A stretch of DNA of 12,704 nt from DASSFZ01 sp036514635 (GTDB taxonomy: Bacteria; Chloroflexota; Anaerolineae; Fen-1058). This document shows, piece by piece, positions 6,215 through 12,704 of the stretch. Location of the stretch: the NCBI GenBank assembly GCA_036514635.1, contig DATBWU010000181.1:1-12704 (forward strand). Direction: 5' to 3'. Numbering within the stretch: the first letter of the stretch is position 1; every line of letters begins with the position of its first letter. Both the position numbers and the translations under genes were made by a program. The notes below the pieces were generated by a model that was given only the letters and a program-made list of their open reading frames with translations, made no database searches and had not been told where the DNA came from.

Positions 6215-7810
6215 ATGATGACGCGCAAGGGACCTAAAGCCGTTCCGGCGATTCGACCACACCTGCGCTGGCTGAATACCGGCATCGTCGGGCTGATGAT
6301 GGTCTGCGTCGCAGCCACCGTGCGCCAGGCCGGCGCACGCGTGTCGTCGGGCTGGAACAGCGATTACGTGTTGCTCTTGTCCTTCGGGGTGGCCCTGGAG
6401 GCGATGGCCTCGACGCGCCGCGCGAGTCGATACGAGCTGTTCAGCCGTGGGTGGTTCAAGATTCGCATCCCCGAATGGATCGTGATTCTGCTGAGCGCCA
6501 AGATTGCCGCATACGCAGTGCACGGCACAGATCAGTTCGTTGCGGATCTGGCTCGTTGGCGGGAGGATTTCGTCGGCGGCTTCTTCGGCGGCGAGTACCT
6601 GATCGCCTGCCTCGTCTTGTTTCTGATTTGGATTGTCAGTGCCCGCCTGGCCGACAGCCTGACGACGCTGGAAAGCGGCGATTCGACCGTTCTGCAGAAT
6701 CGCGAGGGAATCTACGACGATTACCAGCGTGCACGCCACAACCTGTACGACGATATTTTTATCACCGGTGGCGGCATGTTGTTCTTGCTCAGCGTGCTGC
6801 GGCTTGAGCAACTGTCTGTGGACTCGGTCGCCGTTCCGCCGGTGGATGTATCGGGCGCGCTGCTGTATTTCATCTTGGGCCTCGTCCTGCTAAGCTACAG
6901 CCAGTTCGTGGCGCTGCGGGGTCGGTGGCGGATCGAAGGCCTGCGCGTCGAACAGGCGTTGGCCCGGCGCTGGCTGGTGTACAGCGCCGGCCTGCTCGCC
7001 GTGCTGGTCGCACTGGCCCTCATACTGCCGAACCAGTACTCCATCGGCTTGTTCGACACACTCGGCATCCTCCTGGCTACCTTGATCAACATCCTCTTAG
7101 GGTTGGTCGGCCTCCTCGTGTTTCTAGTGACACTCCTGCTCGCCCTGTTGAACAGCCTGTTCACCGGCCGCCCCATCGATCTTTTCGCGTCCCAAGCACC
7201 TCAACCATTCGTGCTCCCGCCGCAGTCGGCTGGCAAGTCGATCCCGTTCTCGGAAGTGATCAACTCGGTCGTCTTCTGGGCCTTCTTTCTGACCGTCATC
7301 GTGTACGCCGTGCGCCATTACCTGCAGCAGCACCAGGAAGTCAATACGCGGTTCAAGCGGATTCCCTTCGTGGCGCAGCTGGCCCAAGTCTGGCGATGGC
7401 TCTGGACGCTCGTGATCGGCGCGAGGCAACAGGCGACCAACGCTATCGCCGTGCGCCTGCGGCGCTGGCGAGACGCGTCCCGGCCGGGCAGTGTGGATCG
7501 CGCCGGTCGATTCGTCAACGTGCGACGCTTAGCGCCGCGCGAGCGTGTGCTGTTTTACTATCTCACCGCCGTGCGGCGCGCCGGCGAGCACGGCTGGCCC
7601 CGGAAGCCGTTCCAGACGCCGAACGAGTACGCGGCCCACCTGCGCGACGAGCTGCCCGAGGTCGCCGACGAGGTCACGCGGATCACGGATGGGTTCGTGG
7701 AGGCGCGCTATAGCCGACATGAGATTTCCGATGACCAGGCGGGTCGTGTTCGGCGGGGGTGGGAGCGCATCCGGCGAGCACTACGCGTCAAGCGTGAGCG
7801 GAAACCGTAA
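6215..7810 (+). CDS. Polytopic membrane protein with C-terminal DUF4129, no transglutaminase domain
   Basis: The 531-aa product has about nine to ten hydrophobic segments (near 22-38, 51-64, 88-102, 128-145, 184-196, 214-234, 253-272, 281-316 probably two, 349-368). A soluble C-terminal region holds DUF4129 (about 442-524): ERVLFYYLTAVRRAGEHG, QTPNEYAAHL, then VEARYSRHEISDD. In many bacteria the third gene after moxR and DUF58 encodes a TgpA-like protein with a transglutaminase core followed by DUF4129. Here the DUF4129 tail is present, but I see no Cys-His-Asp core between membrane segments and tail, so it is a related but simpler protein. It starts 3 bases after the DUF58 gene (ATGATG at 6215/6218). 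It presumably acts with MoxR and DUF58 at the inner face of the membrane; the exact role is not known. Confidence 0.85.
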   Translation: MMTRKGPKAVPAIRPHLRWLNTGIVGLMMVCVAATVRQAGARVSSGWNSDYVLLLSFGVALEAMASTRRASRYELFSRGWFKIRIPEWIVILLSAKIAAYAVHGTDQFVADLARWREDFVGGFFGGEYLIACLVLFLIWIVSARLADSLTTLESGDSTVLQNREGIYDDYQRARHNLYDDIFITGGGMLFLLSVLRLEQLSVDSVAVPPVDVSGALLYFILGLVLLSYSQFVALRGRWRIEGLRVEQALARRWLVYSAGLLAVLVALALILPNQYSIGLFDTLGILLATLINILLGLVGLLVFLVTLLLALLNSLFTGRPIDLFASQAPQPFVLPPQSAGKSIPFSEVINSVVFWAFFLTVIVYAVRHYLQQHQEVNTRFKRIPFVAQLAQVWRWLWTLVIGARQQATNAIAVRLRRWRDASRPGSVDRAGRFVNVRRLAPRERVLFYYLTAVRRAGEHGWPRKPFQTPNEYAAHLRDELPEVADEVTRITDGFVEARYSRHEISDDQAGRVRRGWERIRRALRVKRERKP

Positions 7811-7817
7811 CCAAGCG

Positions 7818-7837
7818 CCCGAAATCGGGTTCTTTTT
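7818..7837 (+). terminator. Weak terminator candidate ending the moxR operon
   Basis: CCCGA (7818-7822) and TCGGG (7825-7829) can pair and are followed by TTCTTTTT. The stem is short. The right half GAAATCGGGTTCT is close to the repeat word GAAACCGGGTTTCT found at 9124-9137, so this may be a decayed copy of that repeat used as a terminator. Confidence 0.4.
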
Positions 7838-7905
7838 ATAGGCCCTCCGGTTTTTCCGTGAGGTATTTGCTCTGGGTCGAGAGGCATTAAGACCGTACAC
7901 CAAGT

Positions 7906-7934
7906 TTGACACAATGTCCATGTGATGATAATCT
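7906..7934 (+). promoter_or_regulatory. Sigma-70-type promoter of the ABC ATPase gene
   Basis: A perfect TTGACA (7906-7911) is followed after 17 bases by TAATCT (7929-7934); an alternative -10 is GATAAT (7927-7932) with a 15-base spacer. Transcription would start near 7940, about 35 bases before the GTG start. Confidence 0.65.
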
Positions 7935-7974
7935 ATGTGTGCTGGCGGGGGTACATCTTCGAAGGAGACAACCA

Positions 7975-9075
7975 GTGGCTAATGTAACCTATGAGCATGT
8001 CACAAAGCGATTTGGCAATGTGACTGCTGTCAAGGACTTGAATATCCAAGTCGCCGACCGGGAGTTCCTCGTCTTCGTCGGGCCGTCCGGTTGTGGCAAA
8101 TCGACCAGCCTGCGCATGCTGGCCGGACTGGAAGAAATCACCGAAGGCAAGATTTATATCGCCGACCGCCTCGTCAACGAGGTCGCCCCCAAGGACCGCG
8201 ACATTGCCATGGTGTTCCAGTCCTACGCGCTGTACCCTCACATGTCGGTGTTTGACAACATGGCCTTCGCGCTCAAGTTGCGCCGGATGCCGAAGAACGA
8301 GATCGACCGGCGCGTCAAGCAGGCGGCCCGCACGCTGCACATCGAAGACCTGCTGGAGCGCAAGCCGAGGCAATTGTCCGGCGGTCAGCGCCAGCGCGTG
8401 GCGCTGGGGCGCGCCATCGTGCGCGAGCCGAAGGTGTTCCTGCTCGACGAGCCGTTGAGCAACCTGGATGCCAAGCTTCGCATTCAGACCCGGGCCGAGA
8501 TCACCAAGTTGCACAATCAATTGGGGACGACCTTCATCTACGTGACCCACGACCAGATGGAAGCGATGACGATGGGCACGCGCATCGCGGTGATGAAGGA
8601 TGGTATTCTGCAACAGATCGATACGCCGCAGACACTGTACGATCGGCCGGCGAATACGTTCGTGGCAGGCTTCATCGGCACGCCGAGCATGAACTTCTTC
8701 GATGTCAACATCGATCGCGGCGACGGCGGCCTGCGCGCGGTGAGCGACGGATTCCAATTGAGTATCCCTGCGCCGCGCCACGATGCACTGAAGAATTACG
8801 CCGGCCAGACGGTGGTCATGGGCATTCGGCCCGATGACTTGCATGACGAATCCTTCACGCCGCCAGGGATCAACGCCGGGCCGATCGACGCGCGCGTAGA
8901 CCTCACCGAGTTGATGGGCAATGAAGTGTTCGTGTACCTGCTGACCGGCCGCTACACCTACGTCGCCCGCGTCGATCCGCGCACGCAGGCGCGCGCGGGC
9001 AGCCAGGTTCGCATCATCGCCAACCTGGATAACATCCACTTCTTTGACAAGAGCACCGAGCGCGTGATTCGCTAA
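7975..9075 (+). CDS. Sugar ABC transporter ATP-binding protein (MsmX/UgpC/MalK type)
   Basis: This 366-aa ATPase would power a carbohydrate importer at the inner face of the membrane. Motifs in order are Walker A GPSGCGKST (36-44), Q-loop Q82 in VFQSYALYPHM, signature LSGGQRQR (134-141), Walker B VFLLDEP (154-160), D-loop SNLD (162-165) and H-loop H192 in YVTHDQMEA. A C-terminal TOBE-type domain follows (about 235-366; GIRPDDLHDE, ELMGNEVFVYLLTG). Length matches the family. The GTG at 7975 is preferred because AAGGAG (7962-7967) lies 7 bases upstream; the frame is open back to an upstream start at 7906, but that coincides with the -35 box. The gene has its own promoter and terminator and no permease or binding protein beside it, which suggests a shared ATPase serving several importers, as MsmX does in Bacillus. 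The specific sugar cannot be read from the sequence. Confidence 0.95.
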   Translation: MANVTYEHVTKRFGNVTAVKDLNIQVADREFLVFVGPSGCGKSTSLRMLAGLEEITEGKIYIADRLVNEVAPKDRDIAMVFQSYALYPHMSVFDNMAFALKLRRMPKNEIDRRVKQAARTLHIEDLLERKPRQLSGGQRQRVALGRAIVREPKVFLLDEPLSNLDAKLRIQTRAEITKLHNQLGTTFIYVTHDQMEAMTMGTRIAVMKDGILQQIDTPQTLYDRPANTFVAGFIGTPSMNFFDVNIDRGDGGLRAVSDGFQLSIPAPRHDALKNYAGQTVVMGIRPDDLHDESFTPPGINAGPIDARVDLTELMGNEVFVYLLTGRYTYVARVDPRTQARAGSQVRIIANLDNIHFFDKSTERVIR

Positions 9076-9077
9076 CC

Positions 9078-9113
9078 AAGTGACCGGCACTTTGAGAGTG
9101 CCGGTCACTTTTT
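9078..9113 (+). terminator. Strong intrinsic terminator after the ABC ATPase gene
   Basis: AGTGACCGGCACT (9079-9091) and AGTGCCGGTCACT (9097-9109) form a perfect 13-bp stem (14 with A9078-T9110) around TTGAG, followed by a T run to 9113. It begins 3 bases after the stop codon and isolates the ATPase gene from glgA. Confidence 0.9.
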
Positions 9114-9122
9114 ATCGACAAT

Positions 9123-9181
9123 AGAAACCGGGTTTCCCACCTCTTCGCTCTGCGTTGGGGTCTTGGGGAAACCCGGTTTCT
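9123..9181. repeat. Short inverted-repeat element with 16-bp perfect arms
   Basis: AGAAACCGGGTTTCCC (9123-9138) is exactly complementary to GGGAAACCCGGTTTCT (9166-9181), with a 27-base spacer. Each arm is itself nearly palindromic around GAAACCGGGTTTC. Words of this type are highly repeated in several cyanobacterial and Chloroflexota genomes and resemble MITE or REP pairs. It sits exactly between the ATPase terminator and the glgA promoter. Confidence 0.85.
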
Positions 9182-9192
9182 GGTTTAGCCTT

Positions 9193-9221
9193 TTGACTTG
9201 TCCTATTCAGTGTGTTAGTAT
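9193..9221 (+). promoter_or_regulatory. Sigma-70-type promoter of the glg cluster
   Basis: TTGACT (9193-9198) and TAGTAT (9216-9221) are separated by exactly 17 bases. The start of transcription would be near 9228, giving a leader of about 27 bases before glgA. Confidence 0.65.
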
Positions 9222-9254
9222 AGCGGGGCGAATGTTCGAAGATGCGGACCACCT

Positions 9255-10703
9255 ATGGATGATCCCCTCAAGATTCTATTTCTCGCCGTCGAATGCACAC
9301 CGTTCTACAAAGTGGGTGGGCTGGCCGACGTGGTCGGCTCGCTGCCGCGCGCACTGCGCGATCTGGGCCACGATGTGCGTGTGGCGATGCCGCGCTACAA
9401 GTCGATCGACGGCCACGCTTACCGATTGGCCCGCCTCGGCACGCCCTTCACCGCGTATGCCGGCAGTGAAGAACGCCGCACCGAGATGCTCTACTCGGAT
9501 GCAAGCGGTGTGCCGACGTACTTCGTGTGGGACGAACGCTACTTCAATCGGGATACCGTCTACGGCCAACCCGATGAAGTGATGGCCTTCGTCTTCTTCG
9601 CCCGCGCGGTGATCGAATTCTTGCGGGCGGGTGACTGGCTGCCCGATGTGATCCACGCCCACGACTGGCACGCCGCGCCGGCGGTGGCCTGGTTGGATAT
9701 CATGGGGCGTCACGATGCGCGCTTGGCGCGCATCGCTTCTGTTTTTACGATCCACAACCTGGTCTATCAAGGGGTCACCGGCGACGCCATCTGGACCTTC
9801 GCCGGGTTGCCCGCGCGCCATCAGCACCTGGCAGCCGAGCAGCCCGGCACGATCAACTGGATGGCGCGCGGCATCGCGCATGCCGATGTCGTCAACGCCG
9901 TCAGCGTGCGTTATGCGCGCGAGATCATGATGCCGAAGTACGGCGCGGGCCTGGATGGGCTGCTGCGCGAGCGCAAGGATCGTGTCAGTGGCATCCTCAA
10001 CGGGCTTGACTTGCAAGCGTGGAACCCTGCCGACGATCCGGCGCTGGTCGCGCACTTCGATGCGCAGTCGCTCGATCGGCGGGGGCGCAACAAACGTGCG
10101 CTCCAGGCGGCGCTGAAACTGCCACGCAACGGTGCGCCGTTGATCGGCATGGTCTCGCGGTTGGTCGAGCAGAAGGGGTTCGATCTGTTGCTCCGGGCGA
10201 TGGACGATGTGCTGGCGCGCAAAGTTCAGATCGCCGCGCTCGGCTCCGGTGACGAGCCTTACGCGGCCGCCTTCACTCAGCTTGCCGCACGCTATCCCAA
10301 GCAGGTGGCCTTCGTCGGGCGCTTCGACGACGATCTGGCCCGGCAGATTTACGCGGGCAGCGACATGTTCCTGATGCCGTCGCGCTTCGAGCCGAGCGGC
10401 CTGGGGCAGATGATCGCCATGCGCTACGGCTCGGTGCCGATCGTGCACGCGACCGGCGGCCTGGCCGATTCGGTGATCGATGCGACGCGCCGCCGCGCCC
10501 ACGGCACCGGTTTCACCTTTGGCCCCCACACGCCGCGCGGCCTACTCGATGCGCTCGATCGCGCGCTCCGAGCCTATCGCTCCGAGCGCACGTGGCGCAG
10601 CATCCAGGCTCGCGCGATGACGGCGGATTTCTCATGGGCGCGCTCGGCCCTCCGGTATGAGCGGCTTTATCGCAAGGCGATGGCGTTGCATGCGGCCGTG
10701 TGA
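9255..10703 (+). CDS. glgA: Glycogen synthase (GT5)
   Basis: GlgA adds glucose from ADP-glucose to the non-reducing end of alpha-1,4-glucan in the cytoplasm. The 482-aa product matches the usual 475-490. The N-terminal Rossmann domain opens with KILFLAVECTPFYKVGGLADVVGSLP-type sequence, containing the K-x-G-G-L substrate-binding motif (Lys19 to Leu23). It also has HAHDWHAA and FTIHNLVYQG. The C-terminal domain has ISRLVEQKG-like MVSRLVEQKGFDLL, LGSGDEPY and the donor-site block SRFEPSGLGQ with Glu near 379 and HATGGLADSV. The ATG at 9255 begins directly at the conserved N-terminus, but the ribosome binding site is weak. It is the first gene of the glg cluster; glgC follows after 42 bases. ADP-glucose rather than UDP-glucose use is inferred from the neighbouring glgC. 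Confidence 0.97.
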   Translation: MDDPLKILFLAVECTPFYKVGGLADVVGSLPRALRDLGHDVRVAMPRYKSIDGHAYRLARLGTPFTAYAGSEERRTEMLYSDASGVPTYFVWDERYFNRDTVYGQPDEVMAFVFFARAVIEFLRAGDWLPDVIHAHDWHAAPAVAWLDIMGRHDARLARIASVFTIHNLVYQGVTGDAIWTFAGLPARHQHLAAEQPGTINWMARGIAHADVVNAVSVRYAREIMMPKYGAGLDGLLRERKDRVSGILNGLDLQAWNPADDPALVAHFDAQSLDRRGRNKRALQAALKLPRNGAPLIGMVSRLVEQKGFDLLLRAMDDVLARKVQIAALGSGDEPYAAAFTQLAARYPKQVAFVGRFDDDLARQIYAGSDMFLMPSRFEPSGLGQMIAMRYGSVPIVHATGGLADSVIDATRRRAHGTGFTFGPHTPRGLLDALDRALRAYRSERTWRSIQARAMTADFSWARSALRYERLYRKAMALHAAV

Positions 10704-10745
10704 GGTTCGATCCCCTGCATGTGTTGAAACTGAACTGAGGTGTCC

Positions 10746-12008
10746 ATGCGCGCTGTAGCCATGATCCTGGCCGGCGGCCGTGGCAAGCGATTGAGCATCC
10801 TCACGCAGAAACGCGCCAAGCCGGCTGTGCCGTTCGCTGGCAAGTACCGCATCATCGATTTCCCGCTATCCAATTGCGCGAACTCGGACATCACCACAGT
10901 TGGCGTGCTCACGCAGTATCGCCCCTACTCGCTCAACGATCACATTCGCATCGGCGCGCCGTGGGACCTCGATCGCCGGCACGGCGGCGTGTGGCTGTTG
11001 CATCCTTACGAGCGCCAGAACGAGATGCGATATTACTCCGGCACTGCCGACGCCATCCAGCAAAACTTCGACTTCATCCGGCATCACAACCCCGACCTGG
11101 TGCTGATCCTCGCCGGCGACCACATCTACAAGATGAACTATGACGACCTGTTCACGTTTCACACTTCGCACCAGGCCGATCTGACGATTGCCACGTTGAA
11201 GGTGTCGCTGGAAGAGACATCGCGCTTTGGCATTCTCGAGACCGATTCGTCGTATCGAGTTGCGTCGTTTCAAGAGAAGCCGCTTCAGCCCAAGGGCACG
11301 CTCGCCTCGATGGGCATTTACGTGTTCAACCTGGAGGTGTTGAGCCGCGCTCTCCGGGAGGATGCCGCCGATCCTCATTCGGAACACGATTTTGGCAAGA
11401 ACATCATCCCCAAGATGGCCGGCACGCACCGTGTCTTCGCCTTTCCATACAGCGGTTACTGGGTCGATGTCGGAACCGTTCAGTCGTATTGGGAGACGCA
11501 CATGGATCTCCTGGTCGACGAGCCGCTGCTCAACCTGAACGATCGCAAGTGGGTGATTCACACCGTTTCAGAAGAGCGACCGCCGGTGAACATTCGCACC
11601 GGGGCGACGGTTTCGCACAGCCTGATCACCGATGGTTGCGTGATCGAAGGGACGGTCGAATACAGCGTGCTCTCGCCCGGGGTGCGCGTATCGCGCGGCG
11701 CGGTCGTGCGCAACTCGATCGTGCTGACCGACGCCGACGTCCGCGCCGGAGCCGTCGTCGACCGCAGTATCATCGACAAGGAAACCGTCATTGGCGAGAA
11801 CGCGCAGGTCGGCTATGGTGCAGACTACAGCCCCAACCCCATAGGCGATCTGACGACAGGCATTACACTGGTCGGCAAGAAGGCTCGCATCAAGGCGGGC
11901 GTGAAGATCGGGCGCAACTGCGTGATCGGCGGCGATGTCATTGAGTCCGATTTTCTCGACTCGATGGTTCCTAGCGGCACGTTGGTCGGGCGGCTGCCGG
12001 GGCAATGA
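10746..12008 (+). CDS. glgC: Glucose-1-phosphate adenylyltransferase (ADP-glucose pyrophosphorylase)
   Basis: GlgC makes ADP-glucose from ATP and glucose-1-phosphate, the committed and usually allosterically controlled step of bacterial glycogen synthesis. The 420-aa product has the nucleotidyltransferase domain with AGGRGKRL (9-16), RAKPAVPFAGKYR (23-35), YYSGTADAIQQN, the catalytic-metal Asp125 in AGDHIYKM, FQEKP (Lys178, glucose-1-phosphate binding) and SMGIYVFN, then SEHDFGKNIIP and WVDVGT. A left-handed beta-helix follows (about 280-400) with hexapeptide-like repeats and ends GTLVGRLPGQ. The ATG at 10746 is preferred over GTG at 10740 because GAGG (10737-10740) is 5 bases upstream of it. 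It is likely co-transcribed with glgA; no terminator or promoter is seen in the 42-base gap. Effector specificity cannot be told from sequence alone. Confidence 0.97.
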   Translation: MRAVAMILAGGRGKRLSILTQKRAKPAVPFAGKYRIIDFPLSNCANSDITTVGVLTQYRPYSLNDHIRIGAPWDLDRRHGGVWLLHPYERQNEMRYYSGTADAIQQNFDFIRHHNPDLVLILAGDHIYKMNYDDLFTFHTSHQADLTIATLKVSLEETSRFGILETDSSYRVASFQEKPLQPKGTLASMGIYVFNLEVLSRALREDAADPHSEHDFGKNIIPKMAGTHRVFAFPYSGYWVDVGTVQSYWETHMDLLVDEPLLNLNDRKWVIHTVSEERPPVNIRTGATVSHSLITDGCVIEGTVEYSVLSPGVRVSRGAVVRNSIVLTDADVRAGAVVDRSIIDKETVIGENAQVGYGADYSPNPIGDLTTGITLVGKKARIKAGVKIGRNCVIGGDVIESDFLDSMVPSGTLVGRLPGQ

Positions 12009-12027
12009 ACCCCTCATCCACACCCCC

Positions 12028-12063
12028 ACCCCCTCTCCCAACTTGGGAGAAGGGAGAGGGGGT
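12028..12063. repeat. C-rich/G-rich hairpin repeat between glgC and the GH57 gene
   Basis: ACCCCCTCTCCC (12028-12039) pairs perfectly with GGGAGAGGGGGT (12052-12063); an alternative inner stem is TCTCCCA/TGGGAGA with loop ACT. There is no T tail, so a terminator is unlikely. The CCCTCT...GGGAGAGGG form is a common dispersed repeat in Chloroflexota and other environmental genomes. Confidence 0.8.
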
Positions 12064-12086
12064 AGATCATTCTCATACATGACACT

Positions 12087-12704
12087 ATGACCAACAAACT
12101 GTACCTCGCACTCGTCTTGCACAACCATCAACCGGTGGGCAACTTCGACTTTGTGTTCGAAGAAGCGTATGCGAACGCCTACGAGCCGATGCTCCGCGCG
12201 CTCGAGCGGCATCCCGGTGTGCGGTTGACGATGCACTGGTCGGGCGCACTGCGCGACTGGCTGCATGCCAATCGCCCGGATTTCCTCAAGCGCGTTCGGA
12301 CGCTGGTCGGGCGCAAACAGATCGAGCCGCTCGGCGGCGGCTATTACGAGCCGGTGCTCGTCGCGCTGCCCGACGCGGACAAGATCGGCCAGTTGACCAA
12401 GCTCAGCGAGATGGTGCAGGCCGATTTCGGCGAGCGGCCACGCGGCGCCTGGCTGGCCGAACGAGTGTGGGAGCCGCACCTGCCGCGTTTCCTGGCCGAG
12501 GTCGGCGTCGAATACACGCTGCTCGACGATACGCACTTCACGCAGGTCGGGTTGAACCAAGACGAGTTGTACGGCTATTACATCACGGAAGAACAAGGTT
12601 ATCAGATCAAGGCGTTCGCCTCGTCGAACCAATTGCGCCACGCGCTGCCGTGGTGGCCGGTCGATCGCGTCGTGGACTGGCTGCGCGCGCGGGCCGAGCC
12701 AATG
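12087..12704 (+). CDS. GH57 family 4-alpha-glucanotransferase/alpha-amylase (3' end outside window)
   Basis: GH57 enzymes cleave or transfer alpha-1,4-glucan chains and work with glycogen or maltodextrins. The visible 206 residues start MTNKLYLALVLHNHQPVG with the HNHQP motif that opens the family. They include the EPLGGGYYEPVL block (80-91) and GAWLAERVWEP (120-130), where Glu125 corresponds to the nucleophile of Thermococcus litoralis 4-alpha-glucanotransferase (TERVW, Glu123). EYTLLDDTHF and YYITEEQGYQIKAFASS follow. The similarity is closest to the 4-alpha-glucanotransferase subgroup rather than branching enzymes. The general acid/base Asp lies beyond the window. The ATG at 12087 starts right at the conserved N-terminus; no good ribosome binding site is seen. 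It follows glgC by 78 bases with a repeat between them, so it may be the third gene of the glycogen operon. Confidence 0.92.
   Translation, partial: MTNKLYLALVLHNHQPVGNFDFVFEEAYANAYEPMLRALERHPGVRLTMHWSGALRDWLHANRPDFLKRVRTLVGRKQIEPLGGGYYEPVLVALPDADKIGQLTKLSEMVQADFGERPRGAWLAERVWEPHLPRFLAEVGVEYTLLDDTHFTQVGLNQDELYGYYITEEQGYQIKAFASSNQLRHALPWWPVDRVVDWLRARAEPM

Noticed and set aside
5756..6811. 351-aa minus-strand frame across the DUF58/DUF4129 junction
   Set aside because: It is antisense to two well-supported genes, with low-complexity Gln/His/Ala-rich composition and no recognisable domain.
7906..7974. Upstream ATG-type start extending the ABC ATPase by 23 residues
   Set aside because: It begins on the -35 box, adds a Cys-rich non-family stretch, and has no ribosome binding site; GTG at 7975 has AAGGAG at proper distance.
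9163..9582. 139-aa plus-strand frame overlapping the glgA start
   Set aside because: It begins inside the inverted repeat, crosses the glgA promoter, and reads glgA in a wrong frame.
7933..10529. Long minus-strand open frames opposite the ABC ATPase (7933-9108) and glgA (9276-10529)
   Set aside because: High third-position GC makes antisense frames open; their products are His/Arg/Gln-rich, with no motifs, and the plus-strand genes are unambiguous.
11568..12641. 357-aa minus-strand frame spanning the glgC 3' end and the GH57 gene
   Set aside because: It runs antisense through conserved GH57 and GlgC motifs and through a hairpin repeat; shadow frame.

Overview
The window looks like a chromosomal stretch of a GC-rich, sugar-using bacterium. 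The best guess is a Chloroflexota (Anaerolineae-like) lineage. That guess rests on the gene set and on the types of short intergenic repeat, not on any marker gene, so it is only moderately supported. No rRNA, tRNA, CRISPR array, transposase or prophage structural gene is visible.

Layout, left to right. (1) The 3' part of a ComF-type phosphoribosyltransferase gene is followed by hpf, a long-form ribosome hibernation factor. (2) A repeat-filled gap leads to a 368-aa protein that resembles a degenerate nucleotidyltransferase with a C-terminal domain I do not recognise. (3) A 66-bp imperfect palindrome separates it from a convergent gene for a tyrosine-recombinase-fold protein that lacks most catalytic residues, including the tyrosine. 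(4) A gene-free stretch (3629-4065) holds outward promoters, four tandem hairpins (one a clear intrinsic terminator) and short tandem repeats. (5) A compact operon encodes a MoxR AAA+ ATPase, a DUF58 protein and a polytopic membrane protein ending in DUF4129. (6) A sugar-type ABC transporter ATPase stands alone with its own promoter and terminator. (7) After a 16-bp inverted-repeat element comes a glycogen/alpha-glucan cluster: glgA, glgC and the 5' part of a GH57 4-alpha-glucanotransferase/amylase gene that runs off the right edge.

How the genes fit together. glgC makes ADP-glucose, glgA polymerises it into alpha-1,4-glucan, and the GH57 enzyme probably remodels or degrades the glucan. The ABC ATPase may energise uptake of sugars feeding this pool, but no permease or binding protein is next to it. 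MoxR, DUF58 and the DUF4129 protein form a recurrent bacterial module, probably an ATPase-driven complex at the membrane, whose substrate is not shown here. HPF silences ribosomes in stationary phase, which fits a storage-polymer lifestyle but is not a direct link.

The items most worth a second look are the active-site-less recombinase, the hairpin cluster with compensatory base changes, the promoter-to-terminator unit upstream of moxR, the palindrome at 2564-2629 and the unknown two-domain protein. I found no clearly new multi-gene system.
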